Shown here piece after piece: positions 18,675-27,186 of a DNA stretch of 64,000 nt. The position numbers and the translations under genes are program-made. The stretch is from positions 271,179-335,178 of the forward strand of contig NZ_CH672387.1 of the NCBI RefSeq assembly GCF_000153465.1, read 5' to 3'. The stretch is from Aurantimonas manganoxydans SI85-9A1 (GTDB lineage: Bacteria > Pseudomonadota > Alphaproteobacteria > Rhizobiales > Rhizobiaceae). Numbering within the stretch: the first letter of the stretch is position 1; every line of letters begins with the position of its first letter. Below the pieces are notes generated by a model, which saw only the letters and a program-made list of their open reading frames with translations, was not told the DNA's origin and did no database searches.

Positions 18675-20392
18675 CCGCGCTCCAAAACCCGGCTCGCAGC
18701 GGCGATCTCCGCGTGATCGGCGCGGCCCTTGTGCTGCTGGCTTCGGCGGGCCTTGCCCATGCGGAGGTGCCATTGCCGTTTGCCGGCGACACGCCGCTCT
18801 TTCAGGAGGAAGCCGTGGCGGCGGGCATTGCGCACAGCTATGGCGGGCCGTGGGAGTTCTTCGTCGGCGGCGGCGGCGCGGCCTTCGACTGCAATGGCGA
18901 CCGCTTTCCCGACCTGTTTCTGGCGGGCGGCAAGGGCGAGGCGGGTTTCTACGCCAACCGTTCGCAGGCGGGCGGGCCGCTGGCCTTCGAGAAACTGGCG
19001 CAGGACATCGACCCGAAGGATCTCGCCAATGTGACCGGCGCCTATCCGCTGGATATCGATCAGGACGGCCACGAGGATCTGGTGCTGTTGCGGGTCGGTG
19101 CGAACCTGCTTCTGAAAGGCGGGCCGGAATGCCGCTTCGAGAAGGCGAATTTCGACTGGAAGTTCGATGGCGGACGGGCCTGGACCACGGCCTTCTCGGC
19201 CATCGTCGAGCCGGGCGCGACCTATCCGACACTGGCCTTCGGCAATTACGTCGACCGCGCCGCGCCGGGCTCGCCCTGGGGCACCTGCGCCGACAACGTG
19301 CTGCTGCGTCCCCGCGAGGGAGCCGACGGACGGCCGGACTATTCCGAGCCGACGGCGCTCGCTCCCGGTTTCTGCGCCCTGTCGATGCTGTTCACCGACT
19401 GGAACCGCTCCGGCCAGCCGTCGCTGCGGATCACCAATGACCGGCAATATTACCGCGGCGGCGAGGAGCAGCTGTGGCGGGTCGAGCCGGGCCGGGCGCC
19501 GCGTCCCTATCGCAAGGCCGACGGCTGGCAGCATCTGACCATCTGGGGCATGGGCATCGCCGAGGGCGACGTGGATGGCGACGGCTATCCCGAATATGCC
19601 CTGACCTCGATGGGGGACACCAAGCTGCAATTTCTCGACCGGGAGTTCGAGGACGCGCCGACCTATCGCGACGAGGCCTTCGAGCGGCGGGCGACGGCGC
19701 ACCGGCCCTATACCGGCGATCAGGGCCGGCCTTCGACCGGCTGGCATGCGGGTTTCGCCGATTTCAACAACGATACGGCGCTCGATCTCTTCATCGCCAA
19801 GGGCAATGTCGAGGCGATGCAGGATTTCGCCGCCTACGATCCGGACAATCTCCTGATGGGCGGTTTCGACGGCCGCTTCACCGAGCGCGGCGAGGCGGCG
19901 GGCCTGGCCCTGCCGACCAAGGGGCGCGGCGCCTTGCTCACCGACTTCAATCTCGACGGCGCCGAGGACATTCTGGTGATCAATCGCGGCGGGCCGGCCA
20001 GCCTCTTCCGCAATCTCGGCGGAAAGAGCGATTTCGGCACGCGGCCGCTGGGCAATTTTCTGGAGGTCGCACTCAGCCAGAAAGGGGGCAACCGTGCGGC
20101 GCTCGGGGCCAAGCTGTCGGTCAAGATCGGCACGGTCTCCCTCAACCGGACGATCCAGGTCGGCGGGGGCCACGCCTCGGGCACCTCCGGCTTCGTCCAT
20201 CTGGGGCTCGGCACGGCCGAACGGGCGGAGATCCGCGTGCAATGGCCGGATGGCGAATGGAGCCATCCCTACCGGGTCTTCGCCAACAATTTCGTGCTGA
20301 TCGAGCGCGACAAGCCGGCGGCGCGATACTGGTATCCGGATGCCGACCGGCCGGCCTTCTCGCCGGCGACCACCGCGGCAGCGCAGCGTTAG
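18671..20392 (+). CDS. FG-GAP/VCBS-repeat protein with ASPIC/UnbV C-terminus (CRTAC1-like)
   Basis: The product has 573 residues with a signal peptide ending near AHAE (residue 30). At least five calcium-type FG-GAP loops are visible: DCNGDRFPDLF, DIDQDGHEDLV, DVDGDGYPEYA, DFNNDTALDLF and DFNLDGAEDIL, which points to a seven-bladed beta-propeller. The C-terminus (NRTIQVGGGHASGTSGFVHL, then WPDGEW) is the ASPIC/UnbV domain. The start overlaps the di-heme gene by ATGA, so the two are translationally coupled and probably act together in the periplasm or outside. The function is not known to me. Confidence 0.85.
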   Translation: MTALQNPARSGDLRVIGAALVLLASAGLAHAEVPLPFAGDTPLFQEEAVAAGIAHSYGGPWEFFVGGGGAAFDCNGDRFPDLFLAGGKGEAGFYANRSQAGGPLAFEKLAQDIDPKDLANVTGAYPLDIDQDGHEDLVLLRVGANLLLKGGPECRFEKANFDWKFDGGRAWTTAFSAIVEPGATYPTLAFGNYVDRAAPGSPWGTCADNVLLRPREGADGRPDYSEPTALAPGFCALSMLFTDWNRSGQPSLRITNDRQYYRGGEEQLWRVEPGRAPRPYRKADGWQHLTIWGMGIAEGDVDGDGYPEYALTSMGDTKLQFLDREFEDAPTYRDEAFERRATAHRPYTGDQGRPSTGWHAGFADFNNDTALDLFIAKGNVEAMQDFAAYDPDNLLMGGFDGRFTERGEAAGLALPTKGRGALLTDFNLDGAEDILVINRGGPASLFRNLGGKSDFGTRPLGNFLEVALSQKGGNRAALGAKLSVKIGTVSLNRTIQVGGGHASGTSGFVHLGLGTAERAEIRVQWPDGEWSHPYRVFANNFVLIERDKPAARYWYPDADRPAFSPATTAAAQR

Positions 20393-20399
20393 CCGCCTG

Positions 20400-20421
20400 G
20401 ATCGCCGCGCCTGAGGCGATC
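20400..20421 (+). terminator. Stem-loop after the FG-GAP gene
   Basis: GATCGCC (20400-20406) and GGCGATC (20415-20421) pair perfectly around 8 bases, starting 8 bases after the stop codon. No T run follows. Confidence 0.45.
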
Positions 20422-20547
20422 GGACGCGGTTTCGTGATGCAACGGTCATCGAACGGTCGCGTTTTCCGCCCCTCATGCGGACGCTCTTGTGCGGCGCGTG
20501 GTCCGCAAGGTTGGCCGAGACATTCATCGTCATTCGAGGTGCGAGAC

Positions 20548-22464
20548 GTGCTGCGCGAACCCCAAGGCGGCGGCGACATCCGCGAGATGGTCGAGACAGG
20601 CCGCGTGGCGGCGCCGGAAGCCGCGCCGCCGGTCATCGAGACGGCAGGCTGGCCGATTGCCCTGCGTCGCTGGTTCGTCGCCGCGCTGAATCTGGCGACA
20701 ATTGTCGGGCTCGCCGCGGGCGTGACACTGATCCTGTCCGGCGACGGGATCGATGCCCTCGAAGCCGTCATCCTCGCCGGTTTCGCGCTGGCGACGCCCT
20801 GGACGGTGCTGGGCTTCTGGAACGCGGTGATCGGTCTCGTCCTGCTGCATGGACCCGCGGATCCGGCGGCCAGCGTCTATCCGTTCTTCGAGGCCGGACC
20901 CGCAGGGCGCCCGGCGCGGCTGGCCAGCCGCACCGCCATCGTCATGACCTTGCGCAACGAGGCGCCGGAGCCGAGCTTCGAGCGGCTGGAGGCCATGCGC
21001 CGCAGCCTCGCCAAGACGGGGCTTGCCGATCATTTCCGCTTCTTCATCCTCAGCGACACCGACGACGCCGAGATCGGGCAGCGTGAAGAGGCGGCATTCG
21101 AGGGCTTTACGGCCATCTTCGCGCCGGGCCACGAGCCGGTCTATCGCCGCCGTCGCGACAATGCCGGCTACAAGGCGGGCAACATCGCCGCGTTCCTCGC
21201 CGACGAGGGAGCGGCGTATGATTATTTCCTGCCGCTCGATTCGGACAGCGTCATGGCCGGCGACGTCATCGTGCGCATGGTGGCGGCGATGGAGCGGCAT
21301 CCGCGGCTCGGCATCCTGCAGAGCCTCGTCGTCGGCATGCCGGCGAACAGCGGTTTTGCGCGGATCTTCCAGTTCGGCATGCGTCACGGCATGCGCTCCT
21401 TCACCATGGGGGCGGCCTGGTGGAACGCCGATTGCGGACCCTATTGGGGGCATAATGCCGTCATCCGGACGGCGGCGTTCCGGGCTCATTGCAAGTTGCC
21501 GAACCTGCCGGGACGGCCGCCGCTCGGCGGTCCGGTGCTCAGCCACGACCAGCTCGAGGCGGCCTACATGCGGCGCGCCGGCTACGAGGTCCGGGTGATC
21601 CCGGTCGAGACCCGCAGCTACGAGACCAATCCGCCGACCCTGCCGGACTTCGCCAAGCGGGACCTGCGCTGGTGCCAGGGCAACATGCAGTACTGGCGGT
21701 TCCTGTTCACGCCCGGCCTCGCGCCCCTCAGCCGCTTCCAGATCCTGCAGGCGATCCTGATGTACATGGCGCCGCCGGCCTGGCTGGCGATGACGATCGC
21801 GGCCTGTGCCAAGGCCGTGACCGGGACCTTCGACGCCCGCTATGTCGAGCTCGGCCTAGGGCTGTTTGCGGTGATCTTCTTCCTGAGCATCTCGCCCAAG
21901 CTTGCCGGCGCGCTGGACGTGGTACTGACCCGCGGCGCCGTGCGCTCCTATGGCGGGCCGCTGCGCTTCGCCGTCTCGACCCTCGTCGAGATCCTGATGT
22001 CCATGCTGATGGCGCCGGTCGTCGCGGTCTATGTGACGATCTTCCTGGCGGGGCTGCCCTTTGGGCGCTCGGTGACCTGGAGCGGCCAGAACCGCGACGT
22101 GCTGGGCGTCGGTTGGGGATCGGCGATCCGGGCAATGTGGCCGCAGACCCTGTTCGGCGGCGTGATGGCGGTCACGCTGTTCGCCGCCGCGCCTCTGGCG
22201 CTGGTCTGGTCGCTGCCCTTCGTTGCCGGCCTCCTCGTGGCGATCCCCTTCACCGTCGTCACCGCCATGCCGGTCCTCGGCCGCGTCCTGTCGCGTGCCG
22301 GCCTGTTTGCCGTGCCGGAGGAATCCGCGCTGCCGATGGTGCTGAAGGATCTGGTGCCGGCGACCGCGCGGCGCTGGCGGCGTCCCGTCGCCGGTGAGGC
22401 CGTCCGCAACGCCTATGCCGCGCCGGTACCAATCCGGATCGACGCGGACATCGGCAGCCGCTGA
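20548..22464 (+). CDS. opgH: Glucans biosynthesis glucosyltransferase H
   Basis: The product has 638 residues from GTG 20548, chosen because GAGGTG lies six bases upstream; GTG 20539 and ATG 20587 are alternatives. It is an inner-membrane GT2 enzyme that builds the beta-1,2-glucan backbone of osmoregulated periplasmic glucans from UDP-glucose. Two N-terminal membrane helices precede the catalytic domain, with TLRNEAPE, the DxD in LPLDSDSVMAGD, LSHDQLEAAYMRRAGY and the acceptor motif DLRWCQGN. At least six more helices follow. No opgG neighbour is present. A stop/start overlap (TGATG) links it to an FkbM methyltransferase gene. Confidence 0.9.
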   Translation: MLREPQGGGDIREMVETGRVAAPEAAPPVIETAGWPIALRRWFVAALNLATIVGLAAGVTLILSGDGIDALEAVILAGFALATPWTVLGFWNAVIGLVLLHGPADPAASVYPFFEAGPAGRPARLASRTAIVMTLRNEAPEPSFERLEAMRRSLAKTGLADHFRFFILSDTDDAEIGQREEAAFEGFTAIFAPGHEPVYRRRRDNAGYKAGNIAAFLADEGAAYDYFLPLDSDSVMAGDVIVRMVAAMERHPRLGILQSLVVGMPANSGFARIFQFGMRHGMRSFTMGAAWWNADCGPYWGHNAVIRTAAFRAHCKLPNLPGRPPLGGPVLSHDQLEAAYMRRAGYEVRVIPVETRSYETNPPTLPDFAKRDLRWCQGNMQYWRFLFTPGLAPLSRFQILQAILMYMAPPAWLAMTIAACAKAVTGTFDARYVELGLGLFAVIFFLSISPKLAGALDVVLTRGAVRSYGGPLRFAVSTLVEILMSMLMAPVVAVYVTIFLAGLPFGRSVTWSGQNRDVLGVGWGSAIRAMWPQTLFGGVMAVTLFAAAPLALVWSLPFVAGLLVAIPFTVVTAMPVLGRVLSRAGLFAVPEESALPMVLKDLVPATARRWRRPVAGEAVRNAYAAPVPIRIDADIGSR

Positions 22465-23228
22465 TGGGCGGACGCGGCGTCGGCAGCTTCCGGGGCTGGT
22501 CGGGCATTCTGCGCAGCCTCGCCATCTATCACGGCGACCGCCGGCATCTGTGCAGTCTTGCAGCCTTCTACGGCGATTTGATCAGGCCGGGCGATCTGGT
22601 CTTCGACATCGGTGCCCATGTCGGCGACCGGACCCGGGTCCTGCACGGTCTGGGCGCGCGGGTGGTGGCTGTCGAGCCCCAGCCGAGGCTGGCCGCGCTG
22701 CTGCGGCTGGCCTTCGGCTGGCGCCGTCGCATCGACATCGTGCAGGCGGCCGTTTCCGATGCGCCGGGCGAGATACAGCTGCATGTGAACAGCGCCAATC
22801 CGACCGTCACGACCGGGTCGGACGCGCTGGTCGCGGCCGCTGCAAGCGGGACCGGCTGGCGCGATCAGGTCTGGGACGGGGCGGTCACCGTGCCGGCAAT
22901 GACGCTCGACGATCTGATTGCCGCCCATGGCCGGCCGGCCTTCATCAAGATCGACGTGGAGGGACTGGAGGACCGGGTGCTTGCCGGGCTGAGCGCCCCG
23001 GTGCCGATCCTCTCCTTCGAGTTCACGACCTTGCAGCGGGACGTCGCGCTGGCCGCGCTGTCCCGGGCGCGGGCCCTCGGCTATTGCCGGTTTCGCCTGT
23101 CGATCGGAGAAAGCCATGCCTGGGAAACGCCGGCGGGCGACACCGCCGCGGCGATGGCCGCGCATCTGTCACGCCTGCCGGAGGCGGCGAATTCCGGCGA
23201 CGTCTATTGCTTCCTCGATCCCGGCTGA
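22464..23228 (+). CDS. FkbM-family SAM-dependent methyltransferase
   Basis: The product has 254 residues from ATG 22464, which shares its A with the last base of the opgH stop. The SAM-binding motif is FDIGAHVGDRT (about residues 46-56), followed by AVEPQPRLAALL with the acidic ribose-binding residue, and by FIKIDVEGLEDRVL, the FkbM hallmark. Members O-methylate sugars or acyl chains. The coupling to opgH suggests it modifies the periplasmic glucan, but OPG methylation is not an established role, so this is inference. It ends 21 bases before the convergent ribA. Confidence 0.85.
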   Translation: MGGRGVGSFRGWSGILRSLAIYHGDRRHLCSLAAFYGDLIRPGDLVFDIGAHVGDRTRVLHGLGARVVAVEPQPRLAALLRLAFGWRRRIDIVQAAVSDAPGEIQLHVNSANPTVTTGSDALVAAAASGTGWRDQVWDGAVTVPAMTLDDLIAAHGRPAFIKIDVEGLEDRVLAGLSAPVPILSFEFTTLQRDVALAALSRARALGYCRFRLSIGESHAWETPAGDTAAAMAAHLSRLPEAANSGDVYCFLDPG

Positions 23229-23249
23229 CGTGGCGCAATCGACCTGCGG

Positions 23250-24389
23250 TCAGCCGCCGAACAGGCGATCGACGGCCAGGAGATGGCCGCCGCGTTCGGC
23301 CTTGGTGCGCAGGTAGCGGCGGTTTTCGACCGTCACGGTGCCGGTGACCGGGGTGCGGTCCGCCACGTCGATGCCGCAGGCCCTCAGATAGGCCACTTTG
23401 AGCGGGTTGTTGGTGAGAAGGTCGATGCGCTTGATGTCGAGGCCGTCGAGCATGGCGGCGGCGGTCTCGTAGCGGCGTTCGTCGGCCCCGAAGCCCAGCT
23501 CCGCATCGGCGTCGATCGTGTCGAGGCCTTCGGCCTGCAGGCCGTAAGCGCGCATCTTGGATGCGATGCCGGTGCCGCGCCCTTCCTGGTCGAGATACAG
23601 CAGCACGCCGCCGCCGCGCGCTTCCAGCGTCTTCAGGCCGTTGCGCAGCTGGTCGCCGCAATCGCATTTCAGCGAACCGAAGAGGTCGCCGGTGATGCAG
23701 GACGAGTGGACCCGCACCGGCACCGGAAAGGCGCGGTCCGGCTGGCCGACCACGATGGCGATCTGGTCGCGCTGGGCAAAGCCGCCGCGGAACACGACGA
23801 AGCGCGCCTCCTTGATCCCCGCCAGCGGCACGGCCGTCTCGGCCACCACCTCGAAGCGACGCGAGGTCGCGGCGAGCGCCACGGCGATGTCGCCAACCCC
23901 GATGGTCGCGCAGTCGGCGAAGATCGGATCGTCCGCGGCGATCGACGCGCAGACGATGGCCGGCAGCAGCAGCGCCAGGCGGGCGACGCCGGCAGCCTCG
24001 CCGGCCAGGGAGCTGGCCGGTTGCCAACCGTCGGGCGGAACGGCGCCGCGCAAATAGCCCAGGTGACAGGCGGTGTCGAAGTCCAAGCCGTCAATGCCGA
24101 TCATGGCGCCATCCGGCGCATCGATGGCAAGGACGCTGGCGCGCTGCGGCGTCAGATAGAGCTGCAGACGGTCGCCCAGCAAATCTGACAGGTCGCGGAA
24201 GCCGGCGGGCGTCGCGGTGTCGAGCGTCAGCGCGACCAGTGCCGCACCGTCGTCGCCGACAATCCGGATCGGCCGTCCGAAGCGCAGTTCCGCCGCCGCG
24301 CGCTCGCAGCGGATCGCCGCATCGGGACCGAAGGACGCCAGCGACACATGTGCCGGGTCCGCCGCTGACGCGTTGGTGTGGATGGTCAT
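23250..24389 (-). CDS. ribA: GTP cyclohydrolase II with extra N-terminal domain
   Basis: The product has 379 residues from ATG 24389. The C-terminal 200 residues are a full GTP cyclohydrolase II: zinc cysteines Cys231, Cys242 and Cys244 in SSCITGDLFGSLKCDCGD, then LDQEGRGTGIASK, and NNPLKVAYLRACGI. The enzyme opens GTP to the pyrimidine precursor of riboflavin. The first 170 residues (ERAAAELRFGRPIRIVGDDG, LYLTPQRASVL) look like a degenerate RibB-like domain found in alphaproteobacterial RibA. It is divergent from four overlapping genes that include a pterin-synthase homologue, so its product may also feed that cluster. Confidence 0.9.
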   Translation of the reverse strand: MTIHTNASAADPAHVSLASFGPDAAIRCERAAAELRFGRPIRIVGDDGAALVALTLDTATPAGFRDLSDLLGDRLQLYLTPQRASVLAIDAPDGAMIGIDGLDFDTACHLGYLRGAVPPDGWQPASSLAGEAAGVARLALLLPAIVCASIAADDPIFADCATIGVGDIAVALAATSRRFEVVAETAVPLAGIKEARFVVFRGGFAQRDQIAIVVGQPDRAFPVPVRVHSSCITGDLFGSLKCDCGDQLRNGLKTLEARGGGVLLYLDQEGRGTGIASKMRAYGLQAEGLDTIDADAELGFGADERRYETAAAMLDGLDIKRIDLLTNNPLKVAYLRACGIDVADRTPVTGTVTVENRRYLRTKAERGGHLLAVDRLFGG

Positions 24390-24737
24390 CCTACCCGCTC
24401 GTTCTGGCCCCTTCGCGGACCGTTCGCGTTGCTTCGACCGGAACCCGATCGCTGGCACCCTATGTCGGGTCGATGGGGAAAATCCCCAGCGCCCGATATG
24501 GGATAGATCGTCACCCCTTGCGAAACGGCCGCGCCGCCACAGTCCTGTTGACCGGGCCACACGGGGATTTAGTTCCTCTCTCCAGATTCACCAGTCCCGC
24601 CGGCGCTGCGCGGCCTTGGCTGCAAATTCAGCCACTTGTGCCACATCCCGGCCCGTCGTTGTCGGTGTGCGCAGCGCGGGGGACGCCGACATCGCTGCCG
24701 CCGGCCAGCGACGATCGATCGAAAGGCGACTGTTACC
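24390..24737. other. 348-bp divergent promoter region between ribA and the dehydrogenase gene
   Basis: The region is somewhat less GC-rich than its flanks and contains one notable dyad (24462-24499). I do not find the conserved elements of an FMN riboswitch in it. No ORF with a convincing ribosome site is seen. Confidence 0.5.
24462..24499. repeat. Long interrupted stem-loop between ribA and the pterin-like cluster
   Basis: ATGTCGGG (24462-24469) pairs with CCCGATAT (24492-24499) with one G-T pair. After a 4x3 internal loop, TGGGGA (24474-24479) pairs perfectly with TCCCCA (24483-24488) around a three-base loop. Read leftwards it would lie 73-110 bases ahead of the ribA start, in a possible leader RNA; as DNA it is a dyad suited to a regulator. 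Confidence 0.5.
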
Positions 24738-25709
24738 ATGACGACCATATGTCGCGCTCTCTGGCTCGAGGGGCCGGATCGACCGAGGCTGCGCGTGGAA
24801 GACCTCGGTGCGCTCGCTGCGGGATCGGTCGAGATCGCCAGCCGGTTCGGGGCGATCAGTCGCGGCACCGAGGCGCTGGTGGCGGCGGGGCGCGTGCCGG
24901 ACAGCGAGCATGAGCGGATGCGCGCGCCTCTCCAGGCGGGTGATTTTCCGTTTCCGGTGAAATACGGCTATTCGACCGTCGGCGAGATCGTTGCCGGTCC
25001 GCCCGAACGGCTCGGCCAGACGGTGTTCTGCCTGCATCCGCACCAGGACCGGTTCCAGGCGCCCGCCGCGATGGCCGTTCCGGTTCCCGACGATGTGCCG
25101 GCGGAACGGGTGGTGCTCGCGGCCAACATGGAAACTGCGCTCAACGTGGTCTGGGACGCGCGGATCGCGCCCGGCGACCGGGTTGCCGTCGTCGGCGGCG
25201 GCCTCGTCGGCCTGCTGGTCGCCTGGCTGGCCGCCCGCATTCCCGGCACCGACACCTGCCTCGTCGATATGAACCCCGAGCGAGCCACCATCGCGCAGAC
25301 GCTCGGCTGTCGCTTCGCCTCCCCGGAGGAGGCGCCGGCCGATTGCGACGTGGTCGTCCACGCCTCCGCCAGCGAAGCAGGGCTTGCGACCGCCATCGAA
25401 GCGGCTGGCTTCGAGGCGCGGATCGTCGAGCTGAGCTGGTATGGCGACCGCCCGGTCAGCGTGCCTCTGGGCGGGACATTCCACAGTCGCCGTCTGCAGA
25501 TCGTCGCCTCGCAGGTCGGCCATGTGCCGCCCGAGCGCCGGGCCCGGTGGAGCCTCGGCCGCCGGCTGGCCACGGCCCTGGCGATGCTCGCCGATCCACG
25601 CCTCGACGGTCTCGTCTCCGGCGAGACCCGTTTCGCCGACCTGCCCGGGCGCTATGGCGGCATCCTCGCCGACCCGGCGACACTGTGCCATCGCATCCGC
25701 TACGACTGA
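24738..25709 (+). CDS. BchC-like medium-chain dehydrogenase without zinc ligands
   Basis: The product has 323 residues from ATG 24738. The Rossmann motif is VAVVGGGLVGLLVA (about residues 151-164) with an acidic residue after strand 2 (LVDMNPERA). The catalytic-zinc motifs of alcohol dehydrogenases (Cys in CGTD and the GHE histidine) are absent: the matching segments read AISRGTEALV and FPVKYGYSTVGEI. This resembles BchC and other non-zinc MDR enzymes. It starts a run of four genes with tiny gaps or overlaps and is divergent from ribA, so it probably oxidises or reduces an intermediate of that cluster. Confidence 0.75.
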   Translation: MTTICRALWLEGPDRPRLRVEDLGALAAGSVEIASRFGAISRGTEALVAAGRVPDSEHERMRAPLQAGDFPFPVKYGYSTVGEIVAGPPERLGQTVFCLHPHQDRFQAPAAMAVPVPDDVPAERVVLAANMETALNVVWDARIAPGDRVAVVGGGLVGLLVAWLAARIPGTDTCLVDMNPERATIAQTLGCRFASPEEAPADCDVVVHASASEAGLATAIEAAGFEARIVELSWYGDRPVSVPLGGTFHSRRLQIVASQVGHVPPERRARWSLGRRLATALAMLADPRLDGLVSGETRFADLPGRYGGILADPATLCHRIRYD

Positions 25710-25744
25710 ATTCCCATCCGACCGCTTCCCGAAAGGATCTGCCC

Positions 25745-26143
25745 ATGTTCGCCGTCGAAGTCCGCGACCACATGATGATCGCCCACAGCCTGCCGCGTCC
25801 GGTCTTCGGGCCGGCGCAGGGCATGCACGGCGCGACCTTCGTCGTCGACGCGGCATTCTTCACCGACAGTCTCGACGAGGATGGCCTTGCCATCGATATC
25901 GGCCTGGCAACCGAGATCCTCGCCGGCGTCGTCAAGCCGTTGAACTACCAGAACCTCGACGAACTCGAGATCTTCGCCGGCAAGGTGACGACCACGGAAT
26001 TCCTCGCCAAGCATCTCTTCGACGCGATCGCCGAGAAGATCGCCGCCGGGGAGCTCGGCGACGGCGGGGCCCGGGTGAAGCGCCTGAAGATCCAGCTGCA
26101 CGAATCCCACGTGGCGCGCGCCTGGTACGAGGCCGATCTTTGA
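25745..26143 (+). CDS. PTPS/QueD-like (6-pyruvoyl-tetrahydropterin synthase) family protein
   Basis: The product has 132 residues from ATG 25745 (AAAGGAT upstream), the family's usual size. One zinc histidine is kept (His14 in MIAHSLP) and a second at His28, but the HGH motif reads HGA, so the third ligand is Ala30. The catalytic Cys of QueD before HGH is also missing (FGPAQGMHG). A late Glu is present in LHESHVARAW. It is thus a family member that should not perform standard QueD chemistry. It lies 35 bases after the dehydrogenase gene and its stop overlaps the next start, so it belongs to the same operon. Confidence 0.75.
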   Translation: MFAVEVRDHMMIAHSLPRPVFGPAQGMHGATFVVDAAFFTDSLDEDGLAIDIGLATEILAGVVKPLNYQNLDELEIFAGKVTTTEFLAKHLFDAIAEKIAAGELGDGGARVKRLKIQLHESHVARAWYEADL

Positions 26144-27186
26144 TCGGAACGCTGTATTTCGCGATTCCCGGCAATCTGGCGACCCGCAGCGGCGGCTATG
26201 GCTATGACCGCCGGATGATCGCCGAACTCGGTGCCCTCGGCTGGCAGGTCGAACATCTGCCGCTGCCGGACGGCTTTCCGCAGCCGGACGCAGCGGCCCT
26301 TGCCGAGACGGCGCACCTCTTGGCCGGATTGCCGGACGGGGCACTGGTGCTGGTCGACGGGCTGGCCTTCGGGGCAATGCCGGAGATTGCCGCGGCCGAG
26401 GCCGAACGCCTGCGTCTCGTGGCGCTGGTCCATCATCCGCTGGCGCTGGAAACCGGGCTCGATCCCGCGACGGCCGCCTGGCTGGCGGCAAGCGAGCGGC
26501 GCGCCTTGGGCTTCGCGCGGAAGTTGGTGACGACCAGTCCGAACACGGCGCGGGAGCTCGTCGCCAACTTCGCCGTCGCCGACGACCGGCTGGCCGTCGT
26601 GGTGCCCGGCACCGAGGCGGCCGTGCGGGCGCAAGGCAGCGGTGACGTTCCAACGATCCTGGCGGTTGGCAGCCTGATTGCCCGCAAGGATCATGCGACC
26701 CTGGTGGATGCGCTGGCCCGCATCCGAGACCTTTTCTGGCACTGCCGGGTCATCGGCGACGAGACTGCTGATCCGGCAACGGCCGAGGCCTTGAGGTTCC
26801 GGATCGCCGAGCTGGAGCTTGGCGACCGGATCACCCTGTGCGGCGCGAGCGACGCGATCGACCGTGAGTATGCCGCGGCCGACATCTTCGCTCTGGCGAG
26901 CCGCTACGAGGGTTATGGCATGGTGTTCGCCGAGGCGCTGGCGCACGGCCTGCCGATCGTCGGCTGTGCGGGCGGGGCGGTGCCCGAGGTCGTGCCGGAG
27001 ACGGCCGGCATGCTGGTTCCGCCGGGCGATGTCGGCGGCATCGCCGAGGCGCTGCGCCTGCTCTTGAGCCAGCCCGAGCGACGCCGTGCGATGGGCGACG
27101 CGGCCTGTGCGGCCGGACGGGCGCTGCCGTCATGGCGCCAGAGCGCTGGGACACTTTCACGGATTCTGACAAAGGCCATGGCATGA
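26140..27186 (+). CDS. Glycosyltransferase family 4 protein
   Basis: The product has 348 residues from TTG 26140, which overlaps the preceding stop (TTGA). No earlier start is available, and a later ATG at 26216 would cut off the conserved GTLYFAIPGNLATRSGGYGY loop. The C-terminal half is a GT-B Rossmann domain: ILAVGSLIARKDHATLVDAL, and the donor-binding FALASRYEGYGMVFAEALAHG with the EX7E-type glutamates. It likely adds a sugar from a nucleotide donor to the product of this cluster. No membrane segment or signal is seen. Confidence 0.8.
   Translation: MIGTLYFAIPGNLATRSGGYGYDRRMIAELGALGWQVEHLPLPDGFPQPDAAALAETAHLLAGLPDGALVLVDGLAFGAMPEIAAAEAERLRLVALVHHPLALETGLDPATAAWLAASERRALGFARKLVTTSPNTARELVANFAVADDRLAVVVPGTEAAVRAQGSGDVPTILAVGSLIARKDHATLVDALARIRDLFWHCRVIGDETADPATAEALRFRIAELELGDRITLCGASDAIDREYAAADIFALASRYEGYGMVFAEALAHGLPIVGCAGGAVPEVVPETAGMLVPPGDVGGIAEALRLLLSQPERRRAMGDAACAAGRALPSWRQSAGTLSRILTKAMA

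Noticed and set aside
24390..24737. Possible FMN riboswitch in front of ribA
   Set aside because: The multi-stem FMN consensus blocks are not found; the region holds one interrupted hairpin instead.
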